A stretch of 5,142 nucleotides of DNA, taken from contig CALAEZ010000211.1 of the NCBI GenBank assembly GCA_937891125.1, forward strand, positions 1 to 5,142. Direction: 5' to 3'. The translations under genes were made by a program, and so were the position numbers. Below, piece after piece: positions 1 through 5,142 of this stretch (positions within the stretch are counted from its first letter, which is position 1; each line of letters opens with the position of its first letter). The notes beneath the pieces were generated by a model. That model searched no databases and had not been told where the DNA came from. It saw only the letters and a list, made by a program, of their open reading frames with translations. The stretch is from an uncultured Treponema sp. (GTDB lineage Bacteria > Spirochaetota > Spirochaetia > Treponematales > Treponemataceae).

Positions 1-19
1 ACGTGTGCTCTTCCGATCT
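1..19 (+). other. Residual Illumina read-2 adapter (sequencing artefact)
   Basis: Bases 1-19 read ACGTGTGCTCTTCCGATCT, identical to the 3' end of the TruSeq-type read-2 adapter as I know it. Genuine sequence therefore begins at about base 20. The final T of the adapter joins AA of the insert to make an in-frame TAA at 19-21, which falsely appears to close the upstream reading frame. This stretch should be trimmed and not annotated as biology. Confidence 0.95.
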
Positions 20-126
20 AAGAAAATGACGACACCAGCTGGCCTGATGGCGACATTCGCCACGGCGCTTCGGTAGAAGTGACGCAAGACGAGCTTTTGT
101 CACTCATCGAAACCTTTGGCTTTTAA
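20..126 (+). CDS. 3' end of an unidentified upstream gene (5' truncated by contig end)
   Basis: The frame ending in TAA at 124-126 is open back to the adapter junction and gives 34 complete codons. The visible C-terminus starts ENDDTSWPDGDIRHGAS and ends DELLSLIETFGF. Bases 20-21 (AA) would be the last two bases of a broken codon. The tail looks like normal soluble protein: a charged loop followed by a probable amphipathic helix (about TQDELLSLIETF). I do not recognise the family, and 34 residues are too few to name a function. Its stop lies only 18 bases before the start of the lipoprotein gene, in the same direction, so the two may share a transcript. The apparent TAA at 19-21 is an adapter artefact and should not be used as a boundary. 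That this is a real gene is inferred from the open frame, the spacing and the protein-like composition; a chance open frame of this length is possible. Confidence 0.55.
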
Positions 127-132
127 CATTAC

Positions 133-139
133 GGGAGGT
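133..139 (+). promoter_or_regulatory. Ribosome binding site for the large lipoprotein gene
   Basis: GGGAGGT lies five bases upstream of the ATG at 145. It is a near-perfect Shine-Dalgarno at good spacing, and fixes the start at 145 over the internal Met codons 7 and 14. No promoter is visible between the upstream stop and this site, which fits translation from a shared message. Confidence 0.85.
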
Positions 140-144
140 AAAAA

Positions 145-228
145 ATGAAGAAAGCACAAAAAATGCTTCCGTTTTTTAAACCGATGCTGCTTACCGCGCT
201 TTTGCTCGTTCTTGCCCTAAGCGGCTGT
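145..228 (+). other. Type II (lipoprotein) signal peptide through lipidated Cys28
   Basis: The N-terminus has basic residues (K2, K3, K6, K12), a hydrophobic core from about Met14 to Leu25 (LLTALLLVLAL), and the lipobox L25-S26-G27-C28. Signal peptidase II would cut before Cys28. Residue 29 is Lys, not Asp, so the classic inner-membrane retention signal is absent. Export to the outer membrane or surface is therefore plausible, although sorting rules in spirochaetes differ from those in Escherichia coli. Confidence 0.92.
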
Positions 229-3200
229 AAGCACAATAGCGGAAACTACGACTACGTTTCCGCATCTGAAGACGAAACGGTAACGCCCGTGCTGACTATG
301 AGCGGGCTTACTGCCGTCTCTACCAGCGACTACGACTACTTTTTAGACGAAACCGGGAAGCTCCCCGGCGAGGCTACTGGTAGCTTTACGGTCTACGTGC
401 AGAATGCAAAGCCAGGAAAAATCCTCGTAAAATCATCTGACTCGCAGATTACCGTAACGCAGACTGCGATAACTGAAACAGATTCGAGCGACAGCGTTGG
501 CGAAGGCGCCTGGAAGTCTGTCGTAACATACACTGTTGCTGAAAGCTTAACGCTTGAAGACGATGCTGACTACCTTTCTGCAACGCTTACAGCAACGGCA
601 CAGTTTTCTACCCTTGACGCCGTGCAGAAGGTGGTCATGGTAAATGCAAGCTATATTCCAGAAGATGAAGCGTATGCCTTAACCGACTTTGTGGTAAGCG
701 ACCAGAACGAGCACGTCTTTACGTTAAGCTGGTCAAATCCCGTGGTAGACGGAGAGACGGTAACGCTTACCCGTCTTACCTACAAGGTCTACCAGATTGT
801 GACGACAACCGATGCAGACACCGGCGAGGAGACAACCGAATATGTGCTCGTAGAAAGCGGCACGCTTTCTGACGCAAACGCCGGCACCTTTACGACAAAA
901 ACCGTTATTTCAGCACAATCTAACTACTATGTAGAGCTGATCGCTGTTGCAAGCGGCGGCTGGTACACCACCACGACTGTTGATGTAGACATTAGCACCA
1001 CTGACGACATTACCCCGCCAAATGCGCCCGCACTTACCGTTGATAGCGACGCGGCAACCGAAGAAAGCGTTGTGCTTACCTACACCAAGTACACTACCGA
1101 TGACACGATTGACGACACCGCATACTTAGTCTTTGCCGTTACGCAAGGTACAGACGCGGTAAGCGGCACAAGCATTAGCGTAACTGGCGTTGACGTAGAC
1201 GGAGATGAAGTAACTGCCGACTACGATGACGACAGCGGCTTGTACGTGCTTGACCTTGATACAACCGATACTGCCGCTACGATTACGATTTCTGGCCTTC
1301 CACGCGCACAAACCGCGGTCGAATACACGATTACCGTGCACGCCATTGACGAGCTTGGTAACGATAGCGCCGATACCACCGGCACAACCCAGACCGTAAA
1401 CGACGAAGACAATCGCTACACCACCGTTACGGCAAGCACCGTTGCAGATACAACGGCGCCAGCTGACGTGACCGACCTAGTAGTCGACTTAAGCGCAGCT
1501 ACTTCGGTACTCACCTGGACGGCGCCAGAGGACAGCGATTTTGTCGCCGTAAACGTCTATGTCGATTCTGCAACTACGGCAACTACAAGCACGCTTGCTA
1601 CCGCAACGCAGAGCGCAGAAAGCGCTTCCTTTGCAAGTGCCACAACACTTACCGTAAAAACCGTAGACGAAGCGGGGAATGAAAGCTCTGGCATCGTGGT
1701 GGCGGTAGACGCTGCTCCTACACTGAGCGCTGTTACCACTGGCTACACCGGGCAGCTTGTGGTAACGCTTGCTGACTTAGACACGAGTAGCGCAAGCTGG
1801 AGTGCAAGCTACAACGGTGATGATGACGTTACCGTTGTGCTTGACAGTGCAAACAGCGTAGCGTATGTAAACGGCTTAGAAGTCGGCACTGCCGTTACCC
1901 CAAGCATTATCTTTACCGGCACGTACTCAAGCTACAGCATAACAAGCGCCGCCGTTACCGCAGGCACTAGCGTGGCTCCTACCATGACGGTCTGGAAGAT
2001 AAAGAACGTGTACAGTAAGAGCGATGTTGTTCCATATAATACTGACAGCGTTTCGTACAACAATGTTATTGCAACTTCTACCTGGACTCCGATTACCACA
2101 AGCGATGCAACCTACGACCGCTGGATTGTCTATCCTGCGCTTGACGGAACGATTGGCGGCTTTAGCCTTTCTGCCGCTCAAATTGGCACATCGAGCCTTG
2201 TTGACAGCGGCTTATACATGTATGCCGATATTGACCTTACGCAAACGTGGTCAAGTGACTATAACTCTATGTCTTCAAGTAACTGGTCATACAGCTGCTC
2301 TTCAAGCCCGCAGCTTTGGGTGGCAGCAGCTGATGACATTACAAGCGAAAGCTATGCTTCGTTTACCCTATTTGCAGGTGGTGCAACTGATGATGTTCCG
2401 TCTGGCTATGACAGCGTAAATGACGGCTGGAATATCATACAGTGTACGGCAGGCTCGTATTACCTCTACTGCTCTTGCTTAAATCTAAGCGCGCAAAGCT
2501 CGTATACTTCAACGAATGGCGACTACAACTACGCTATCGCCGAGGCTGTTTGGACAGGAAGCGAGGCAACCGATAACCCGACTGCCATCACCGTGACCGC
2601 AGACGAATCTGATGACCACAGTCTTACGCTTACCTGGACTGACCCAAGCGATGCAGACTTTAGCTACCTTACGATTGCGACAAGCGGCACTGAGATGGAT
2701 GGCACGACCTCTGTCGACACCCAGACAATCAGCGCAGGCACCCAGACGGCAACCTTTGAAAGCCTGTCGGCAAATACGAGCTACAGCTTTACGGTTACCT
2801 TGTACGATGTGTTTGGAAACAGCACCGTTGTCACGACAAGCGCAACAACAGCAAGCGACAGCACGGCACCGGAAGCGGTAACCGACCTTACCGCCTCTGC
2901 CGGACGCACGAGCGTTACGCTTACCTGGGCGGCAAGCACCAGTGACGACGTAAAGCAGTACGCAGTGTATGTCGACTCAAGCAGCACCGCTTCGGTAACC
3001 GTTGACGGCAGCGAGACCTCTGCAACCGTAACTAGCTTAACAATCGGCACTTCGTATACCTTTGCGGTAAAAGCCGTTGATTATAATGGAAACGAAAGTG
3101 ATAGCGCCACGGTAACCGGCACACCCGCAACACCAACGCCAAGCGACGTCGCTGCCGCCGTACAGTATACCGGCTCTATCCTTGTCACGTGGACAGACAG

Positions 3201-4992
3201 CGCCGCCGTCGAGTACGATGAGAGCGGAAACGTGCTTACGTATACCTATACCGTTTCTTGCAGCGATAGCAATGTTACGAGCCAAGAAATCGCCGCGGGA
3301 GTAGGCGAAGCGCACTTTACCGGCCTTACCGTCGGCACTGAATACACATTCACCGTTACCATCACCGACAGCGACAGCGTTACCTGTGGCAGTGCGACAG
3401 CTACAGCCACTGCAAAAACGGTGATTTGGCAGATCTTGAGTGGGTACGGATCAGACCGATATCTTTCATGGGCTACAAGTTCAGGTTCTTCAACTTGTTA
3501 CAACACTGCCGCTATTGCAACGTCAAATGCAACAGCATATCTTTGGATTGTCCGCCCTGCTTTAAGCGGAACAGACGGCTACTTCTCGCTCGAAGCGACA
3601 AAGAGCTCTTCTTCTGGCTTAGGAACAGGCTATTTCTTGTACTACGACACAAACAGCCGCCCGTATGTTGCATATAACGGAACCTGGGGCGGGGAAAAGG
3701 GCGTGCCGTATGCAATGGTTGCAACATTGACGGGCATTGAAAATGACGGAACCTCGTATATTACTGACAGCGCACAGGCTTCATTTAAGCTTGCTACTTC
3801 AAGTTATGGCAATGCTTGGAGTAAAATCGTTTGTGAAAAAGATGATTACTACATTCAGCATGCAAGCCTTACGTACAGCATGATTTCTCCTTCTACAACA
3901 GAAGATGGTGCCGGTTGTGGTGCATTCCAGGTTTCAAATACGTATACTGCTGATGTAGATTACTACACGGATGCACCAGCGGCGGTGACAAATTTGTCTG
4001 CATCAGAAACTTTAGCATCGAGTGTAACGCTCACTTGGACTCAGTCGTCATCCGGCGACGCAAGCTATGTAATAGTTTCATGCAGTGACACAAATATTGA
4101 ATCGGTAAAATCTACAGGAACTACAGCAACAATTGAAGATTTGACTGCAAGTACTTACTATACATTTACTGTTACAAGCTTTGATTTTTATGGTAATGCT
4201 TGTACAACCCCAGCAACATTTTCTGTTATGACCGCAGTGCTGGTAGAATATCCACAAGATGTAGCTGCAAGTCTTACCGCTTCAAATACAATTACTGTTA
4301 CTTGGACAGATATTGCCGCTACAGGCTATACGTATACAGTTTCCTGCACGAGTGACGATAGTGTTTCTGCCGCAGAAGACATAGAAAAAGGTGTAAAATC
4401 TGCATCGTTCAGCGGCTTGACAGCAGGTACAGAGTACACGTTTAAGGTTTCTGCTTATAAGAACAGCACTGAATATACAGATGAGTCGGCGACTGCAACT
4501 GTGATATCATATCGAATGGTTCACATAATGGGTGGAGGTAGTAAGTATCTTCAGATACAATCTGGAAATTCCATAGCATTCTTTGCGACTGATACAACAA
4601 ATGAATACACATGGATTGTTACGCCAGCACTCAATGGGGATGAGAATATGTTCTCACTCAAGAGTGCTGATGAAGATGGCTATTGGTTAATGTGTGATTT
4701 AGGAACAGATCATTCAGGTGATACAGCTCCTTCTGGCGGATGGACAAGCGGTTCAAATACTACTTGTGCAGTAATTCTTACAACTGAGCCTACTACTGAT
4801 GATGGTAAAAAACAGGCAAGTTTTAAGGAAACTGATGCTGCAAGCGGTGATTCTGACTACAGAAGTTATCTAATGAACGGTGACACAAGCCGATACCTCC
4901 GTGACTGGTGGAATATTGCAAACTGCAATTCAGCTCAAACAGGTAACGATGTAGTATATTCTTCACAAAAGATGATTGACGTTACCGATTAG
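145..4992 (+). CDS. Large surface lipoprotein: FN3 repeats with three beta-trefoil-like modules
   Basis: A 1615-residue protein. Residues 1-28 form a lipoprotein signal peptide with lipobox LSGC and lipidated Cys28. Residues 29-170 are a beta-rich region I cannot assign. FN3-like domains follow at about 171-286, 287-432 (diverged), 436-522, 523-612, 813-905, 906-996, 997-1092, 1275-1366 and 1367-1454. Most show the strand-B Trp (W196, W458, W831, W928, W1016, W1298, W1387) and several show a late Tyr or Val-rich strand followed by a G-N-E/D-S type turn. Three Trp-rich modules at about 616-806, 1093-1274 and 1455-1615 share WIVxPALxG-x3-FSL. The protein is very rich in Thr, Ser, Asp and Ala and poor in Lys and Arg, as in exported repeat proteins. 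No catalytic domain is visible. Known FN3 and trefoil proteins suggest extracellular binding, perhaps to carbohydrate; an adhesin or a polysaccharide-capture protein are both possible. The ligand is unknown. The gene is intact, ending with TAG. Confidence 0.93.
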   Translation: MKKAQKMLPFFKPMLLTALLLVLALSGCKHNSGNYDYVSASEDETVTPVLTMSGLTAVSTSDYDYFLDETGKLPGEATGSFTVYVQNAKPGKILVKSSDSQITVTQTAITETDSSDSVGEGAWKSVVTYTVAESLTLEDDADYLSATLTATAQFSTLDAVQKVVMVNASYIPEDEAYALTDFVVSDQNEHVFTLSWSNPVVDGETVTLTRLTYKVYQIVTTTDADTGEETTEYVLVESGTLSDANAGTFTTKTVISAQSNYYVELIAVASGGWYTTTTVDVDISTTDDITPPNAPALTVDSDAATEESVVLTYTKYTTDDTIDDTAYLVFAVTQGTDAVSGTSISVTGVDVDGDEVTADYDDDSGLYVLDLDTTDTAATITISGLPRAQTAVEYTITVHAIDELGNDSADTTGTTQTVNDEDNRYTTVTASTVADTTAPADVTDLVVDLSAATSVLTWTAPEDSDFVAVNVYVDSATTATTSTLATATQSAESASFASATTLTVKTVDEAGNESSGIVVAVDAAPTLSAVTTGYTGQLVVTLADLDTSSASWSASYNGDDDVTVVLDSANSVAYVNGLEVGTAVTPSIIFTGTYSSYSITSAAVTAGTSVAPTMTVWKIKNVYSKSDVVPYNTDSVSYNNVIATSTWTPITTSDATYDRWIVYPALDGTIGGFSLSAAQIGTSSLVDSGLYMYADIDLTQTWSSDYNSMSSSNWSYSCSSSPQLWVAAADDITSESYASFTLFAGGATDDVPSGYDSVNDGWNIIQCTAGSYYLYCSCLNLSAQSSYTSTNGDYNYAIAEAVWTGSEATDNPTAITVTADESDDHSLTLTWTDPSDADFSYLTIATSGTEMDGTTSVDTQTISAGTQTATFESLSANTSYSFTVTLYDVFGNSTVVTTSATTASDSTAPEAVTDLTASAGRTSVTLTWAASTSDDVKQYAVYVDSSSTASVTVDGSETSATVTSLTIGTSYTFAVKAVDYNGNESDSATVTGTPATPTPSDVAAAVQYTGSILVTWTDSAAVEYDESGNVLTYTYTVSCSDSNVTSQEIAAGVGEAHFTGLTVGTEYTFTVTITDSDSVTCGSATATATAKTVIWQILSGYGSDRYLSWATSSGSSTCYNTAAIATSNATAYLWIVRPALSGTDGYFSLEATKSSSSGLGTGYFLYYDTNSRPYVAYNGTWGGEKGVPYAMVATLTGIENDGTSYITDSAQASFKLATSSYGNAWSKIVCEKDDYYIQHASLTYSMISPSTTEDGAGCGAFQVSNTYTADVDYYTDAPAAVTNLSASETLASSVTLTWTQSSSGDASYVIVSCSDTNIESVKSTGTTATIEDLTASTYYTFTVTSFDFYGNACTTPATFSVMTAVLVEYPQDVAASLTASNTITVTWTDIAATGYTYTVSCTSDDSVSAAEDIEKGVKSASFSGLTAGTEYTFKVSAYKNSTEYTDESATATVISYRMVHIMGGGSKYLQIQSGNSIAFFATDTTNEYTWIVTPALNGDENMFSLKSADEDGYWLMCDLGTDHSGDTAPSGGWTSGSNTTCAVILTTEPTTDDGKKQASFKETDAASGDSDYRSYLMNGDTSRYLRDWWNIANCNSAQTGNDVVYSSQKMIDVTD
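1450..2580 (+). repeat. Protein repeat unit 1: FN3-A, FN3-B, trefoil-like module (residues 436-812)
   Basis: This is the first of three large in-frame units. FN3-A begins TTAPADVTDL and carries LTWTAP at 456-461 and a VDEAGNESS turn at 507-515. FN3-B (about 523-612) matches the B domains of units 2 and 3 through YTGQLVVT and the later VNGLEVGTA. It lacks the strand-B Trp, having VVTLADLD there, so it is the most degenerate B copy. The trefoil-like module then starts near Trp617. The repeat is visible at protein level and is not a direct DNA repeat. Confidence 0.7.
1990..2562 (+). repeat. Trp-rich beta-trefoil-like module, copy 1 (residues 616-806)
   Basis: The longest of three homologous modules. 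It opens VWKIKNV (W617), then has RWIVYPALDG at 659-668 with FSL at 673-675, ASF at 738-740, and W762 followed five residues later by C767, then YYLYCSC. Alternating short hydrophobic strands and Gly or Ser loops, with an internally recurring Y/F-L pattern, resemble ricin-B, AbfB or fascin-like trefoils. I infer that fold but cannot assign a named family. It has more Ser, Tyr and Cys than the other copies (C718, C767, C776, C778), so disulphides are possible. Confidence 0.6.
2581..2859 (+). repeat. Extra FN3 domain between units 1 and 2 (residues 813-905)
   Basis: A well-formed FN3-like domain with LTLTWTDPSDADF at 827-839 (strand-B W831), FESLSANTSYSFTV near 871-884, and a VFGNST turn at 890-894. 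It directly follows trefoil copy 1 and precedes FN3-A of unit 2. It resembles the A domains in its strand-B and late-turn pattern. It has no counterpart between units 2 and 3 and so breaks an otherwise regular plan. Confidence 0.7.
2860..3966 (+). repeat. Protein repeat unit 2: FN3-A, FN3-B, trefoil-like module (residues 906-1274)
   Basis: FN3-A begins STAPEAVTDLTAS, with LTLTW ending at W928 and a YNGNESDS turn. FN3-B (997-1092) begins PTPSDVAAAV, with ILVTWTD (W1016), YTYTVSC and FTGLTVGTEYTFTV. The third part is trefoil-like copy 2. The order and the domain-specific signatures match unit 3 closely: APxAVTxLxAS for A, and PxDVAA plus GLTxGTEYTF for B. This supports duplication of the whole three-domain block and not of single domains. 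Confidence 0.75.
3421..3966 (+). repeat. Trp-rich beta-trefoil-like module, copy 2 (residues 1093-1274)
   Basis: It opens VIWQILSGYG (W1095), with RYLSW soon after, then LWIVRPALSG at 1133-1142, YFSLEA at 1146-1151, YFLYYD, QASFKL at 1211-1216, and W1225 followed by C1230 (WSKIVC), then DDYYIQ. The recurring strand pattern, Y-L or Y-I at the end of each subdomain, is what one expects of a three-lobed trefoil. This is the cleanest copy for building a family profile. Confidence 0.65.
3967..4989 (+). repeat. Protein repeat unit 3: FN3-A, FN3-B, trefoil-like module (residues 1275-1615)
   Basis: FN3-A begins TDAPAAVTNLSAS with LTLTW-type strand (VTLTW, W1298) and a FYGNAC turn. FN3-B begins YPQDVAAS with ITVTWTD (W1387), YTYTVSC and FSGLTAGTEYTFKV. 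Trefoil-like copy 3 then runs to the C-terminus. The coding DNA here is visibly richer in A and T than that for units 1 and 2, with aca, act, tca and gat replacing acc, acg, agc and gac. The protein ends inside or just after the trefoil, with no C-terminal anchor or sorting signal. Confidence 0.75.
4507..4989 (+). repeat. Trp-rich beta-trefoil-like module, copy 3, C-terminal (residues 1455-1615)
   Basis: The shortest copy. It opens YRMVHIMGGGSKYLQI, with TWIVTPALNG at 1489-1498, MFSLKS at 1502-1507, GYWLMCD, QASFKE at 1557-1562, and W1589 followed by C1594. The opening Trp of copies 1 and 2 is replaced by Tyr1456, and the region after C1594 is shortened to about 21 residues, so the last lobe may be incomplete. 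Confidence 0.6.
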
Positions 4993-5009
4993 AACGCAAG
5001 TGCAAAACA

Positions 5010-5049
5010 CACAGCGTCCTGTAAGCAATCATGCTTACAGGACGCTGTG
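5010..5049. terminator. Long perfect hairpin downstream of the lipoprotein gene, probable terminator
   Basis: CACAGCGTCCTGTAAGC at 5010-5026 is exactly complementary to 5033-5049, giving a 17-bp stem with loop AATCAT; A5027 and T5032 could add an 18th pair. It begins 17 bases after the TAG stop. The sequence that follows (CGGTTATATAAGTTTT) has no clean T run; the nearest is TTTT at 5062-5065. On the other strand a short TTTT follows two bases beyond the stem (complement of 5004-5007). A terminator, perhaps acting on both strands, is likely from position; mRNA 3'-end protection is an alternative. Confidence 0.65.
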
Positions 5050-5112
5050 CGGTTATATAAGTTTTCCAAACTCTACTTAATCTTTTTAGGGCACCTCGAA
5101 AAACTCCCATCA

Positions 5113-5141
5113 TTTTCAAACGAATTCAAATATGCTAAAAT
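5113..5141 (+). promoter_or_regulatory. Candidate sigma-70-type extended -10 promoter for a gene beyond the window
   Basis: TAAAAT at 5136-5141 matches five of six bases of TATAAT and is preceded by TGC, giving the extended -10 form TGnTAAAAT. TTTTCA at 5113-5118 lies 17 bases upstream and matches four of six bases of TTGACA. The position after a probable terminator suits a new rightward transcription unit. The surrounding DNA is AT-rich, so a chance match is possible and the downstream gene is not seen. Confidence 0.4.
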
Positions 5142-5142
5142 T

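Noticed and set aside
1126..1412. Overlapping minus-strand open frames inside the lipoprotein gene (71 and 63 residues)
   Set aside because: They lie wholly within well-supported FN3-like coding sequence on the other strand, overlap each other, and show no recognisable domain. Ser/Thr/Asp/Ala-rich coding tends to leave open antisense frames.
2024..2419. 131-residue plus-strand frame out of phase with the lipoprotein
   Set aside because: It overlaps the coding of trefoil-like copy 1, whose conserved motifs are clear in the main frame. The shifted product is Leu/Ala/Arg-rich with no family features.
2612..3315. Shifted-frame and antisense open frames of 89, 89 and 92 residues across FN3 domains
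   Set aside because: The main frame shows conserved FN3 cores (LTLTW and the late turns) throughout, so these are by-products of its composition.
3426..3727. 83-residue plus-strand and 71-residue minus-strand frames over trefoil-like copy 2
   Set aside because: Both conflict with the conserved WIVRPALSG module in the main frame. The Cys, Arg and Phe content looks like a shifted translation.
1450..4989. Tandem DNA repeat or phase-variable repeat tract
   Set aside because: The similarity between units is at protein level. I see no long identical nucleotide repeats and no homopolymer or short tandem tract that would switch the reading frame.
145..4992. Glycoside hydrolase or protease catalytic domain within the large protein
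   Set aside because: No catalytic signature is visible. The entire length is accounted for by the signal peptide, an unassigned beta-rich region, FN3-like domains and trefoil-like modules.
4982..5113. 43-residue minus-strand frame starting MMGVFRGALK
   Set aside because: It runs straight through the terminator hairpin and into the lipoprotein stop region, with no Shine-Dalgarno upstream of its ATG. It is more likely chance.

Overview
The window is one end of an assembled contig from a bacterium. I favour a host-associated or gut spirochaete of the Treponema type. The grounds are indirect: a lipobox-bearing surface protein made of fibronectin type III (FN3) repeats, mixed base composition, and a GGGAGGT ribosome site with close gene spacing. 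No taxonomic marker gene is present, so the assignment is inference. The first 19 bases match the 3' end of a standard Illumina read-2 adapter and are not biological sequence.

Layout: positions 20-126 hold the last 34 codons of an upstream gene of unknown function, cut by the contig end. After an 18-base gap with a strong Shine-Dalgarno, one very large gene fills positions 145-4992. It encodes a 1615-residue lipoprotein with a type II signal peptide. The mature part carries an unassigned N-terminal beta-rich region, about nine FN3-like domains and three copies of a Trp-rich, beta-trefoil-like module. Positions 4993-5142 hold a long perfect hairpin (probable terminator), then a candidate extended -10 promoter facing out of the window. 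I see no RNA gene, mobile element or CRISPR array.

The lipoprotein has a higher-order plan. From residue 436 to the end, three large units repeat the order FN3-A, FN3-B, trefoil-like module, with one extra FN3 between units 1 and 2. The last unit is encoded in clearly more AT-rich DNA than the earlier FN3 units. No catalytic domain is recognisable, so a role in binding at the cell surface (glycan, mucin or other host or plant ligand) is the best inference. The upstream gene fragment may be co-transcribed with it, but its function cannot be read from 34 residues.
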